Source: Desulfobulbaceae bacterium
Lineage (GTDB): Bacteria > Desulfobacterota > Desulfobulbia > Desulfobulbales > Desulfocapsaceae
DNA length: 64,000 nucleotides
Direction: 5' to 3'
Assembly (NCBI GenBank): GCA_024636345.1
Contig: JAGXHG010000005.1
Location: 1 to 64,000, forward strand
A model generated the notes under the pieces. That model ran no database searches and was not told the DNA's origin. It was given only the letters and a program-made list of their open reading frames with translations. The position numbers and the translations under genes are program-made. Shown here in pieces: positions 8,855-17,790 of the stretch (position 1 is its first letter; every line of letters begins with the position of its first letter).

Positions 8855-10111
8855 ATGCTTCGTCTCAGCGTTTTTTTCCTGACTCTTGTTACCGCCCTTG
8901 TCCTGACAGTTGGTCTTATCTGGTTTGTGTTGGACAATTATCGTTCAGCTGCACCGGTGGCCCAGGAAAATCTGCGAGGTCTGGCCTTGACCATGGCAAC
9001 TGCCATGGAAGGAGTGGCGGCGCGTGATCCCTCTTTAAGATCCCTGGCCTCGTTCCAGAGTTCTGAGATAGCCTATGCGGCTCTTCTTTCTGCCCAAGGG
9101 AAGATTCTTTTTCATACAAATTCCGATCTTGTTGGTTCTGATGTCGCGGATGTGCGTTATCGTCCTTTATTGACAAGAGGAGGTTTGAGTGAGGCGCGGA
9201 TAGGATTGGGCACAGGCGAAACGGTTTATGAGTTTCAAACCCCAGTGCATTTCTCAGGTCAGACCTCTATTCTGCGTCTTGCTCTGCATACCTGGCGGTC
9301 CGAAAGTGTGATGCGCCGGGCGCGTCAGGGGATGACGGTCATTTTTTCCCTGTTGACAGTGGGGTGGGTGCTGGGGCTGACGATCATCTGGCTGTTGCGG
9401 AGGCAGGTGCAACAGCAGCGCCAGGTCACACGGCAGCAGGAATTGGCGCGACTTGGTGAGGTGGGGGCGGTGCTGGCTCATGAAATACGTAATCCCTTGT
9501 CCGGTATTAAGGGATATGGCCAGCTTTTGGAAGAACGGTTACCAAAGGGGAAAGAGCGTGGCTTTGCTGCCCTGATTGTCAACGAGGCTCAACGTCTTGA
9601 AGGGCTTGCCCAAGATATCCTGCTTTATACTCGTTCCGACTCTCTTGTGCCAGTGGTGCCATGTCAACCCGCTTTGGTTGCGTCGATGGTGTTGGAACTG
9701 CTGGCTCCCCAGGCGCAGGAGCAGGGCATTCGTCTTTTGTTTGATATTCCGGAAGAGTTGATGGTATCCTGCGCGGAAGCCGGCCTGCAACAGCTTTTGC
9801 TCAATCTGCTTACCAATGGGCTGCAGGCATCTCCGGCCGGTGGCATTATTGCCGTCACAGGGCGGCGCAAAGGGAAATGGGTTGAACTCAGAGTGAAGGA
9901 CAATGGCCTCGGTATTGCGCCAGAAATGCGGAAAGTACTGTTTGAGCCTTTTCGTACCAGCAAGGCCCGGGGTGCCGGACTGGGGTTGGCAGTCTGTAAG
10001 AAGATTGTTGATGGATGCGGCGGCAGTATAGAGTTGAGAAATGGGAAAGACGGCGGCGCAGAGTGTATCGTTCGTTTGCCGATTGTGTTGCAGAATGGAG
10101 AAAGTGCATGA
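8855..10111 (+). CDS. Sensor histidine kinase (NtrB/ZraS type)
   Basis: A 418-residue membrane kinase. Transmembrane segments lie at about 5-26 and 161-181, with a periplasmic sensing domain of about 130 residues between them. A short linker leads to the H-box AVLAHEIRNPLSGIKGYG with the phosphoacceptor at His209, then the ATPase lobes (NLLTNGLQAS, DNGLGIAPEM, GAGLGLAVCKKIV). Its stop overlaps the ATG of the regulator gene as ATGA, making a classical two-component operon. The small secreted proteins encoded downstream suggest an envelope or metal-stress signal, which is inference. Confidence 0.9.
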   Translation: MLRLSVFFLTLVTALVLTVGLIWFVLDNYRSAAPVAQENLRGLALTMATAMEGVAARDPSLRSLASFQSSEIAYAALLSAQGKILFHTNSDLVGSDVADVRYRPLLTRGGLSEARIGLGTGETVYEFQTPVHFSGQTSILRLALHTWRSESVMRRARQGMTVIFSLLTVGWVLGLTIIWLLRRQVQQQRQVTRQQELARLGEVGAVLAHEIRNPLSGIKGYGQLLEERLPKGKERGFAALIVNEAQRLEGLAQDILLYTRSDSLVPVVPCQPALVASMVLELLAPQAQEQGIRLLFDIPEELMVSCAEAGLQQLLLNLLTNGLQASPAGGIIAVTGRRKGKWVELRVKDNGLGIAPEMRKVLFEPFRTSKARGAGLGLAVCKKIVDGCGGSIELRNGKDGGAECIVRLPIVLQNGESA

Positions 10112-11450
10112 CAGGACGAATCCTGATTGTTGAAGATGATGTCACTTTTCGAGGATTGCTGGCGCCATCCTTGAAGATGCGGGACATGAGGTGACGCAGG
10201 CAGCAGATGGAGCGGCGGGGTTGATGAAACTGCAGCGGGAATCATTCGATCTGGTCTTGTCTGATCTCAAAATGCCTAAAATGGGGGGGATTGAGCTGTT
10301 CCAAGCCAGTCGTCTGGACATTTCAGCTCCGCCTTTTGTTCTGATCACGGCCTTTGGTACGGTGGAGGAAGCTGTTGCAGCTATCAAGGACGGAGTCAGT
10401 GATTTTCTGACCAAACCACTGAAGGATCCTGCCTCCCTGCGAGCACTCGTGGAGCGTCTTCTGACCGAGCATTGCCGTAATCGGCGGCTGGTGGCACTCG
10501 ATGAGGCCGAGATGGAAGGCCTCCCCCCTTTGAACATTCTCTTTGCGGGCAAGATTATGGAGCAAGTGCGCTGGCTGGTGGGAGAAGTGGCACCGACCGA
10601 GGCCACGGTGTTAATAGGAGGTGAAAGCGGCACCGGCAAAGAGTTACTGGTCCGTTATATTCATCTTGTAAGCCCTCGTAAAGATGGTCCCTTCATTGCG
10701 GTGAACTGTGCGGCCATTCCTGAAAATCTGCTGGAGAGTGAGTTGTTTGGTCATGAGCGGGGCGCTTTCACCGGTGCTTCAACTGCCCGTCAGGGAAAAT
10801 TTGAAATGGCCTCAGGCGGTACCATAATGCTTGATGAGATTGGTGAGATGGTGTTGCCGATGCAGGCTAAATTGCTGCGGGTACTTCAGGAGCGAACCTT
10901 TCAGCGGGTGGGTGGCAGTCGTGAGATTCACGCCAATGTGCGGGTTGTGGCGGCCACCAATCGAGATTTGGCCCATGATATAACCATTGGCCACTTTCGG
11001 GAAGATTTGTTTTACCGACTGAACGTCTTCCCTATTACCCTCCCCTCGTTGCATGATCGTTATGACGCCATCGATGACCTGGCGCAATTTTTTGTTCGTC
11101 TACATGGCCGCAGAATGGGGAAACGAATTTCTGGTATCGCCATATCGGCGCTTAAGGCTCTTCGTTCTTATCACTGGCCAGGCAATATCCGTGAGCTGCA
11201 GAATGTGATGGAAAGGGCTGTTATTCTGGCGCGGGGTGAGGTGACAAGTGCAGAACTCCCAGAACTCTTCCTGGCGCCCAAAAAGAGTACGTTGCCGGGT
11301 GGGAGTGGTCTTCTGAAAGAAGCTGAGCGTGAGGTGATAATTACTGCCCTCAAAGACACGGACGGCAATCGCCGACTGGCCGCCGACCGTTTGGGGATAT
11401 CGCTTCGGACCCTTCAGTATCGCCTTAAGGAATATGGGATGCCGGATTAA
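10108..11450 (+). pseudogene. NtrC-family sigma-54 response regulator with a one-base frameshift
   Basis: The gene starts at ATG 10108, overlapping the kinase stop, and reads MTGRILIVEDDVTFRGLLA, the start of a receiver domain. One base is missing near 10161-10166 (GGCGCC where GGCGGCC would keep frame). The rest continues in another frame as AILEDAGHEV and on to the end. Without the deletion it would be about 447 residues: receiver (phospho-Asp in LVLSDLKMPKMGG, Lys in TKPLKDP), AAA+ domain (GESGTGKE, GAFTGA, LDEIGEM) and a Fis-type HTH (RRLAADRLGISLRTLQYRLKEYG). A GTG at 10191 could start a product of 419 residues that lacks the first receiver strand and acidic pocket. It could be a real mutation or a sequence error. 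Confidence 0.85.
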
Positions 11451-11467
11451 GAAAAAAAGAAGAAGTG

Positions 11468-11502
11468 GTGCAAAGTCTTCCTGGGTTGTGCAGAATTTGC
11501 AC
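11468..11502. promoter_or_regulatory. Possible enhancer site for the sigma-54 regulator
   Basis: GTGCAAA (11468-11474) is the inverse of TTTGCAC (11496-11502), and the second half lies in a local palindrome GTGCA-N5-TGCAC (11488-11502). Dyads of this kind about 100 bases upstream of a sigma-54 promoter are typical NtrC-family binding sites. Assignment is by position and symmetry only. Confidence 0.35.
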
Positions 11503-11577
11503 TGATTTTCCAGGGGTGAGAAAGATCGTGAAAATTAAAAATGTTTGATTTCAATTAGTTGGTGATATTTGTCTAAT

Positions 11578-11592
11578 TGGCACAGATTGTGG
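11578..11592 (+). promoter_or_regulatory. Weak candidate sigma-54 promoter
   Basis: TGGCAC at 11578-11583 matches the -24 element exactly. Twelve bases after its GG comes GG rather than the preferred GC, so the -12 element is poor. It is about 80 bases upstream of the first small secreted-peptide gene and downstream of the possible enhancer dyads. Confidence 0.3.
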
Positions 11593-11674
11593 AATCCTTA
11601 TGACAAAACGTTTGCTGGGGATGTCCCCTGGTAAAACATAAGAGACTGTTTAAAACCACAAGGAGAAATTGAAC

Positions 11675-11815
11675 ATGAAAACAAAACGGATGATGGCTCT
11701 GGTAATAGCAGCAATTTTTGCAATGACTCTGGTAGGTGAGGTCATGGCAGCCACCAAGACGCAGAGTCGTACTAAAACCCGCACCCCGACTTCAACCTGT
11801 GTCCCCCGTATTTAA
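11675..11815 (+). CDS. Small secreted peptide (46 residues)
   Basis: A short gene with AAGGAGA (11660-11666) nine bases before its ATG. The first 25 residues form a clear signal peptide ending GEVMA. The mature part, about 21 residues, is rich in Thr, Arg and Lys with repeated TKT/RTKTRT blocks and one Cys. The signal peptide resembles that of the next gene (both MK-TK-MM, then MTL-GE-MA), which suggests duplication. No family is recognised. It is the first of three consecutive exported proteins downstream of a sigma-54 two-component system. Confidence 0.7.
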   Translation: MKTKRMMALVIAAIFAMTLVGEVMAATKTQSRTKTRTPTSTCVPRI

Positions 11816-11849
11816 TAATTCAACTGAAACTTTCACGGAATAAAAAATT

Positions 11850-12179
11850 ATGAAAATTACAAAAATGATGGTATTGGGATTGGCAGTAATGAGTGTAATG
11901 ACCTTAACTGGCGAGGCCATGGCCCGTGGTGGAAATGGCGGTGGCGGCGGTGGTGGCGGAAACGGTGCAGGAGGTGGATCCGGTCAGGGAGGCCAGGCGC
12001 AATCTGCTTCACAAAGCACAACAACTCGTCCGGCAGATTCACAGCGTCGTGATGGTACCTTTCTGACCACCGGCACCACCGCCAGTGGTGCTACGACGCG
12101 TCCTGGTAATGGTAATGGGCTGCAAGATGGAAGTGGTTTGACTACTCCAACAGCGCCGGCAGCAGCAGTAACTGAATAA
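11850..12179 (+). CDS. Small secreted Gly-rich protein
   Basis: A 109-residue protein with a signal peptide ending GEAMA near residue 25. A run of about 25 residues, almost all Gly with Asn, follows, then a Gln/Ser/Thr-rich region with two TTRP repeats (TTRPADS and TTRPGNG), and finally an Ala/Thr tail. There are no cysteines and no predicted fold; it looks disordered. It lies 34 bases after the small peptide gene and 25 bases before the OB-fold protein gene. Function unknown. Its position suggests export under control of the upstream two-component system. Confidence 0.75.
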   Translation: MKITKMMVLGLAVMSVMTLTGEAMARGGNGGGGGGGGNGAGGGSGQGGQAQSASQSTTTRPADSQRRDGTFLTTGTTASGATTRPGNGNGLQDGSGLTTPTAPAAAVTE

Positions 12180-12204
12180 AAAATAGTTTCACTGGAGAAC
12201 TGAT

Positions 12205-12771
12205 ATGTCCTTCAGTGAAACGACATTTAATATGCGACCACAACTCATCATTTTTTTCCATCTACTGATCCTTCTCTTGATCGTTCCCTTTTCTGCACAG
12301 GCCTTTTGGGGAAATGATGAAGCGACTTCAACCGTTTTGCACCTTGAGTCAGGGTATGATGTTAATACCGTAACAACTGTGACTGGTCAGATACTTTCTA
12401 TTCAAAGTGGTGTAGATCGGCCTAATCTTCAGCTGGAGATTGAAGACGACGGAACCAGGATGATCGTTTTTCTTGGCCCACAGCGTTATTGGGTTGATCA
12501 AGGTGTTCCCTTGAAAGTGGGTGACAGAGTAGTGGTTCGAGGATCCAAGGCCCAGGGGCAGGATGGAGTTATCTATATCCTGGCCCAGGAAATTACGGAA
12601 ACCAGCCAAGGGGTGGCGGTGATTCTCCGTGATACCTCCGGCCATCCAAACTGGGCTGGTGGCAGAATGGGGAGCGGTAATCGGGTGGGCAGCGGGGCCG
12701 GAGGAAATAGAGGTGGCAGTGGGAATGGCGGAGGAGGTGGAAATGGAGGTGGAAATGGTGGAGGCCGGTGA
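12205..12771 (+). CDS. Exported OB-fold-like protein with Gly-rich tail
   Basis: A 188-residue protein. A signal peptide ends near residue 33 (FSAQA). Residues about 50-145 form a small beta-rich domain with the pattern VTGQILSI ... VFLGPQRYWVDQG ... LKVGDRVVVRGSK ... VILRDTSGHPNWAGG. I recognise this pattern from uncharacterised periplasmic OB-fold-like proteins of deltaproteobacteria. The last 35 residues are Gly/Asn/Arg repeats, similar in composition to the preceding Gly-rich protein. GGAG precedes the ATG. Probably periplasmic; ligand unknown. Confidence 0.75.
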   Translation: MSFSETTFNMRPQLIIFFHLLILLLIVPFSAQAFWGNDEATSTVLHLESGYDVNTVTTVTGQILSIQSGVDRPNLQLEIEDDGTRMIVFLGPQRYWVDQGVPLKVGDRVVVRGSKAQGQDGVIYILAQEITETSQGVAVILRDTSGHPNWAGGRMGSGNRVGSGAGGNRGGSGNGGGGGNGGGNGGGR

Positions 12772-12835
12772 TTACTTTCCTGTCAGTAGGCAAGGCAGAC
12801 AGCTAAAATAAGCTCGTCACTAATAACGGGTTGTA

Positions 12836-14230
12836 TTATTTCCCCAGACAGAACTGTTGAAAGATCAGATCCAGAATATCCTCCGTGGTGGTCACGCCTA
12901 TAATGGCGTCAAGCTCGGCCAGACATTCCTGGAGGTCGATGGCCAGCAGGTCGCTGGTGATTCCGGTCTGCAGCCCATCCAACACCCGCTTACTGGCAGT
13001 GTAGGCCCGTGTCATGGCATCTTTGTGCCGGAGATTTGGGGCGCAGCCACCTTCCTCCCACTGCTCTCTATTGCCGACAACTGCCTTGAAAATTGCCTGT
13101 TTCAGTTCGCTGATTCCTTGTTGTCTTTTTGCTGAGATCTGCACCAGGGTTAAGGTGTGTTGGTGAAATGCCCCCAGGTCCGGTGTTTCTTTCGCCAGTA
13201 GATCCATCTTGTTAGCAACCAGAATAACCTGTTTATGTCTGATGCTGTGAAACAGTTCAAGATCAGCCTTGCTGATTCCCTTTGCCAGATCAATCATAAA
13301 CAAGATAAGATCAGCCTGACTTATCTGTTCTCTGGCACGCTTAATCCCCAACTCCTCGACCTCTTCCGCATTTTCACGAATCCCCGCGGTATCGATGATA
13401 CGCACCGGCATTCCTTCTATATCAACATATTCCTCGATGGTATCACGAGTGGTTCCGGGAATGGCGGTGACTAAGGCCCGCTCTTCCTGCAGAAGGGTGT
13501 TGAGCAGGCTGGATTTTCCCACGTTGGGTAGCCCGGCAATGACTACGGTAATACCTTCCCGAAAAATTTTACCCTGTTCGGCATTGCGCAGTAAAATGGC
13601 AAGGGGAACCCTTACTTCACTCTCGAGTTGTTGGCCTAATTCTTTATGGTTGATAATCTCCAGATCTTCGTCAGGAAAATCAATGGCGACCTCGACAATG
13701 GCCCGCATATGTATCAGGGACTGGCGGATAGAGTCAACCCGATCATACAAGCTGCCCGAAAGCTGGCCCTGAGCCAGCTCCATCCCCTTCCTGGTCCTGG
13801 CTGAGAGGAGATCAACAACCGCTTCAGCCCTGGTCAGGTCGATCCGTCCATTCAGAAAAGCACGTTTGGTGAATTCCCCGGGATCAGCCAGACGAACCGA
13901 ATAGCGGAGCAGAAGTTCAAGGATGGACTGGAGGAGCAGAAAATTGCCGTGACCATGGATTTCGACTACATCTTCACGGGTGTAGGTCTTAGGGGCCCGC
14001 ATAAAAACGGCGAGAACCTCATCCACAATTGTGTTCTTCCCGGATAGTCCGGGGGCGATAATATGGCCGTAATAGAGCTGATGGCTGCGGAAGGAACAGG
14101 ATGGGTCGTGGGGCTTGAAGATCTGCTGAAGGACCTCAAAGGCACGCGATCCGCTTATGCGGATCACTCCGATACCTCCAGCGCCGGGAGGCGTAGAAAT
14201 AGCGGCAATAGTCTCGTTTTCAGAAGACAT
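12836..14230 (-). CDS. mnmE: tRNA modification GTPase MnmE
   Basis: A 464-residue GTPase that works with MnmG to install the (carboxymethyl)aminomethyl group on U34 of certain tRNAs. The N-terminal folate-binding domain begins ETIAAISTPPGAGGIGVIRISG. The inserted G domain shows GLPNVGKSSL, GTTRD, DTAG and NKMD. The C-terminus ends CLGK, the family's catalytic Cys motif (C-[IL]-GK). Length is normal. It is the last gene of the rpmH-rnpA-yidD-yidC-jag-mnmE operon. Its partner mnmG lies about 5 kb away on the other strand. Confidence 0.96.
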   Translation of the reverse strand: MSSENETIAAISTPPGAGGIGVIRISGSRAFEVLQQIFKPHDPSCSFRSHQLYYGHIIAPGLSGKNTIVDEVLAVFMRAPKTYTREDVVEIHGHGNFLLLQSILELLLRYSVRLADPGEFTKRAFLNGRIDLTRAEAVVDLLSARTRKGMELAQGQLSGSLYDRVDSIRQSLIHMRAIVEVAIDFPDEDLEIINHKELGQQLESEVRVPLAILLRNAEQGKIFREGITVVIAGLPNVGKSSLLNTLLQEERALVTAIPGTTRDTIEEYVDIEGMPVRIIDTAGIRENAEEVEELGIKRAREQISQADLILFMIDLAKGISKADLELFHSIRHKQVILVANKMDLLAKETPDLGAFHQHTLTLVQISAKRQQGISELKQAIFKAVVGNREQWEEGGCAPNLRHKDAMTRAYTASKRVLDGLQTGITSDLLAIDLQECLAELDAIIGVTTTEDILDLIFQQFCLGK

Positions 14231-14285
14231 GGACTGTTTTAATTAAGCCGTTGTAATGAAAAAATTGGAACATTGAAACACCATG

Positions 14286-14350
14286 AACGGCATAAGGGGG
14301 GCTGTAACGAAATGGTTAGAAATGTAATGGTTATTCGTAACGGCCCCTAA
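14286..14350 (+). repeat. Mini-ORF hairpin repeat, copy A
   Basis: It begins AACGGCATAAGG, ends AACGGCCCCTAA and shares a long central match with copies at 19229-19292 and 48261-48323. It contains a G-rich Shine-Dalgarno-like stretch, an ATG at 14312 and a 12-codon frame ending in Asn-Gly-Pro-stop at 14350. The two ends are partly self-complementary. This copy lies in the gap between mnmE and jag, antisense to both. Confidence 0.8.
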
Positions 14351-14374
14351 ATCGAGGTTTGGAAAAAGTTTATT

Positions 14375-15301
14375 TTATTCCTGCTCACCATTGTCGGTTG
14401 TGGGTTTATTACCTTTTCCCCTTCTGCCTCGAGATTGAGGGCGTTTTCTGCTATTGCCGCCGCTCCTGGGCTTGCCTGGCTTATAAATAAGGATTTTTTT
14501 AAACAGACCGTCACCCACGCTGCGGCTGCGGATTTCTTTGTCATCCTGCAATGCCATATGGACAACACGTCTTTCAGAGGGGTTTAATGAGGGGATAACC
14601 TGGGTCTTACCATCTTCCTTAACCAGTACAGCAAGTGCCAGGGCCTGATCCTGTAATTCGTCTTGTCTTTTCTCCCTGAAGTCACCTACGTCAATAGAGA
14701 TCCGTACCCGTTCGGAAACCTTTCTGGCGATGATCTTGCGGAGTAGATATTGTAGACTGTCCAGAGTCTTTCCTTCCTGTCCGGTAAGATCTTCTTCAAA
14801 GTCGCCGCTCACGTGGCATCTTACGGAACTTCCTTGTGCCTCAACTTCTATTTTGGAAGGAAGACCCATTAGCTGAAGCAATTGGGTGAGCTCCTGCTGC
14901 ACGCAATCGAGACTTTCCTGGCTGAGTGGCTCTTCTGAGCTTGCAGGGACAGCAAGATCATCCTCGTCGTCATCACCGGTGGGTGCCTCACTCCGAATGG
15001 CTTCTGGCGGGGGGGTGGTCTCTGGTGGAACGGGAGTCTTGGCAGCAGCAGGTTCCTGTTGAACAGGTAAGGGTTGTTCGATTACCGGGGGCGTTTTAAC
15101 TTTACTTTTCGTGGCAACAACAGCCTCTTTGAGACTGGCTCTGATATGGGCCTTCTTGCGGATAAAACCAAAGATACCAGTTGAGCCAGTCTCTATCACC
15201 TCTATATCCAGGTTTTCCTGGGGCGTTTGAAAGGCGTCACAAGCCTGCTTGATCACATCTGATACTGTTTTTCCTGTAAAATCTTTTTTTTCTAAAGCCA
15301 T
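14375..15301 (-). CDS. jag: RNA-binding protein Jag/KhpB
   Basis: A 308-residue protein of the SpoIIIJ-associated family. The N-terminal Jag_N domain (about 1-55) has ETGSTGIFGFIRKKA. An acidic Pro/Glu-rich linker (about 70-140) follows, then a KH-like domain (residues 150-215, with GQEGKTLDSLQYLL) and an R3H domain (SERRVVHMALQDD). The tail is a basic Gly/Arg-rich stretch. It binds RNA and is implicated in cell-wall and membrane-protein biogenesis. It lies between yidC and mnmE in the usual order. The long acidic linker and Arg-rich tail extend the protein beyond the usual 200-260 residues. Confidence 0.92.
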   Translation of the reverse strand: MALEKKDFTGKTVSDVIKQACDAFQTPQENLDIEVIETGSTGIFGFIRKKAHIRASLKEAVVATKSKVKTPPVIEQPLPVQQEPAAAKTPVPPETTPPPEAIRSEAPTGDDDEDDLAVPASSEEPLSQESLDCVQQELTQLLQLMGLPSKIEVEAQGSSVRCHVSGDFEEDLTGQEGKTLDSLQYLLRKIIARKVSERVRISIDVGDFREKRQDELQDQALALAVLVKEDGKTQVIPSLNPSERRVVHMALQDDKEIRSRSVGDGLFKKILIYKPGKPRSGGNSRKRPQSRGRRGKGNKPTTDNGEQE

Positions 15302-15405
15302 GGATTATCCTTCAATGGTCACTTATCATCTAAAATTCGTGTTGCCCTGTGCGCAAGGAGAAAGTGGAAAGGCACAATGCAAAGGGAATACACAGAAGAG
15401 AACAA

Positions 15406-17085
15406 CTACACTGCCAATGTTTTATTGGCTTGTCTGTTGATCAAGTACTGCTGCAGGATGGCCAGCATATTGTTGACAAACCAGTACAGAACCAGACCTG
15501 ATGCAAAATTTAAGAACATAAAGGTAAACATTACCGGCAAAAACATCATGATCTTGGCCTGGGTCGGGTCCGCAGTGGTTGGTGTCATCTTCTGCTGCAG
15601 GAACATTGATGCCCCCATGAGCAGAGTTAAAATGGGCAGTCCCCCCAGATAAGGAATGTCGATACCAATCATGAGGCGATCAGGGGCGGACAGGTCGGTG
15701 ATCCAGAGCATGAAAGGGGCGTGGCGCAACTCAATGCACATGAGCAGAACCTTGTACAGGGCAAAAAATACCGGAATCTGTAAAACCATGGGCAGGCAGC
15801 CGCCAAGGGGATTCACCTTGTAGGTCTTGTAGAGGTTCATGACCTCCTTGTTCATCATGGCTGGATCGTCTTTGTATTTTTCCTTGAGCTTGACCATTTT
15901 AGGTTGCAGCTTCTGCATGTTTTTCATGGACTTGAGACCCTTCTGGGCAATGGGCCAGAAGGCAAGTTTGAAGGCAATAGTCACCAGAATAATGGCTATC
16001 CCGTAATTTTTGAAATAGGTGTGGAAAAAATTGAGCAGCCAGAGAGTGGGCTTGGCCATTACGTCAAACCAGCCGAAATTGACGGCCTTGTCCAGATTAT
16101 ATCCAGTCTTCTCGAGTAGGGAGAGTTTCTTGGGGCCAAAATAAGCGTGATATTTATACACCTTTTCCTGGCCGGGTTGCAGCACGTCGAGTGTGCTGCC
16201 AATCTGCATGGTCACCATTTTGTCCGCTTGCTGCATGCTTACAGTGGTGATACTTTCATTTCCAGGCAGGATGCTGCACATGAAATAGGTACTGTCGTAT
16301 GCAGCCCAATCCACGTTCCCTTGTACAGTCTTTGGCCCCTCTGTCAAGACCTTGCTGGCGAACTCCGAACGCTCACCATTCATAAAGAGTGCAGGACCGC
16401 TAAAGAGTGAGACCATGGAGCCAGTCGTTTCTTTCTCAAAAGGCAGGTTCACCTGGTGTAATAAAGCAGAGCCCTGCAGGGGAGTGGAAGAGGTATTCTT
16501 TACCCGGAAGGCAAGTTCCATGAGATAGGTGTTGCGGTCAAAGCGGTAGGTTCGCTCCAGCTCAAGACCAGACTCGTTAACGCCCTTCATGGTAAGGGTG
16601 CTTGTGGTTTCAGCTCCGGCAAACTGTATTTTGTCAGTATCCGCGCTGTAAAATGTGTTGGTAGCGGCCACGCCTCCCCAGGAAAATGTCAGGGGAAAAC
16701 CTTCCTGCTCCGTGGTTTTGACCAGTTGCACTCCGGAAGAATTTTTGGCCCGGCTTTCTTTGTAATCTTTCAGGATAAAGCTTTTGATGGCGCCGCCATT
16801 TTCAGTGATCACTGCGCTGTAAAGGTCAGTGTTGATGATAATCTCACGGGCAGGGCGGGCTGACTGAACCGGTGAGGGCAGAGGCTGTTTCAGAGCTTCT
16901 TGATTCGGGGATGTCAGCTGGCTGGTCTGATTGGTGGCGGCTGGTGTTGTGACAGAGGTGACAGACGTCGTGGGAGCCGGTTCGTTCGCAGCCTTTTTGG
17001 AATCAAAGCCCACAAAAAAGAATTGATAGCCAACCAGAATAACAAACGAAATGACAACAGCTAAAAGTGCTCTATAGGTATCCAT
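15406..17085 (-). CDS. yidC: Membrane protein insertase YidC
   Basis: A 559-residue YidC of the Gram-negative type. It has an N-terminal anchor (about 5-25), a Ser/Thr/Pro linker, a large periplasmic beta domain (about 80-340), and five C-terminal membrane segments that include the conserved hydrophilic-groove region and GGCLPMVLQIPVFFALYKVL. The late segment FLNFASGLVLYWFVNN is typical. It inserts and folds inner-membrane proteins with or without SecYEG. It sits in the conserved operon downstream of yidD, 114 bases after its stop. Confidence 0.96.
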   Translation of the reverse strand: MDTYRALLAVVISFVILVGYQFFFVGFDSKKAANEPAPTTSVTSVTTPAATNQTSQLTSPNQEALKQPLPSPVQSARPAREIIINTDLYSAVITENGGAIKSFILKDYKESRAKNSSGVQLVKTTEQEGFPLTFSWGGVAATNTFYSADTDKIQFAGAETTSTLTMKGVNESGLELERTYRFDRNTYLMELAFRVKNTSSTPLQGSALLHQVNLPFEKETTGSMVSLFSGPALFMNGERSEFASKVLTEGPKTVQGNVDWAAYDSTYFMCSILPGNESITTVSMQQADKMVTMQIGSTLDVLQPGQEKVYKYHAYFGPKKLSLLEKTGYNLDKAVNFGWFDVMAKPTLWLLNFFHTYFKNYGIAIILVTIAFKLAFWPIAQKGLKSMKNMQKLQPKMVKLKEKYKDDPAMMNKEVMNLYKTYKVNPLGGCLPMVLQIPVFFALYKVLLMCIELRHAPFMLWITDLSAPDRLMIGIDIPYLGGLPILTLLMGASMFLQQKMTPTTADPTQAKIMMFLPVMFTFMFLNFASGLVLYWFVNNMLAILQQYLINRQANKTLAV

Positions 17086-17199
17086 ACCATGTCCCTGAAA
17101 TAATTCGCTCTATCGAAGAGAGCCTATTATGTAAAAAATTGTTTTGATCTCTCTGAGACCAGGTCCGGCCAATGATCCAAGTTATGCAGAGGGGAGGTA

Positions 17200-17451
17200 T
17201 TATTTAACTGGATCATAACCACCCCGGCAGAAGGGATGACAGCGCAGGATACGACGAGCTGCGAGATAGGCGCCACGCCATGCACCGTAACGTTCTATCG
17301 CTTCTATCGCGTATAATGAGCAGGTGGGGGTAAAACGACAGGCAGGTGGGAGCAGGGGAGAAATAATATATCGATATCCCTTGATAAACGAAACAAAGAT
17401 TCTTTTTATGGACAGGCTTGTATTCATGGTAGGAAGTCTGGAAGGCGTCAT
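17200..17451 (-). CDS. yidD: Membrane protein insertion efficiency factor YidD
   Basis: The ATG at 17451 overlaps the rnpA stop as ATGA, giving 83 residues; a TTG at 17466 is also open in frame. The core reads [35 protein letters not shown], followed by [16 protein letters not shown], both hallmarks of the YidD family. This small amphipathic inner-membrane protein assists YidC. It is between rnpA and yidC as in most bacteria. Confidence 0.95.
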   Translation of the reverse strand: MTPSRLPTMNTSLSIKRIFVSFIKGYRYIISPLLPPACRFTPTCSLYAIEAIERYGAWRGAYLAARRILRCHPFCRGGYDPVK

Positions 17452-17780
17452 GCTGCTCGACTGCAAGCAGCTACTGCTTGATTGACTTCAGCAGTTGATG
17501 CAAGCTCCATTCCCGGACGAATGGCAAAAACAATATCGGCACATTCCGGGAACAATTCACGATGCAGGCGAAAAGACTCTCTTATTATCCGTTTGATTCG
17601 GTTCCTCTTCACGGCACCTCTGATCTGCCTGTGCACACTGATCCCAATCCTGTTATATCCGAACTCGTTCCGGCTAAAAATCAGGGTGAACCCTTTGCCA
17701 TGTAATCGTCTGCCCTTTTTGTATACCTGTTCAAACTCCCACCCTTTACGCAGCAGGTGACTCTTCCGGAGTCTGAACAC
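17448..17780 (-). CDS. rnpA: Ribonuclease P protein component
   Basis: The basic protein subunit of RNase P, which matures tRNA 5' ends. The central RNR motif is seen as [18 protein letters not shown]. The frame is open up to a GTG at 17831, but that start would overlap rpmH by 41 bases and give 127 residues. The GTG at 17780 gives 111 residues starting just before [22 protein letters not shown], matching family length. Neither start has a good Shine-Dalgarno, so the start is uncertain. It is followed by yidD with overlap. Confidence 0.93.
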   Translation of the reverse strand: MFRLRKSHLLRKGWEFEQVYKKGRRLHGKGFTLIFSRNEFGYNRIGISVHRQIRGAVKRNRIKRIIRESFRLHRELFPECADIVFAIRPGMELASTAEVNQAVAACSRAA

Positions 17781-17790
17781 CTGGCTGCAA

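Noticed and set aside
10160..10195. Programmed ribosomal frameshift in the response regulator
   Set aside because: No slippery heptamer or stimulatory hairpin is visible at the shift; a simple one-base loss explains the data.
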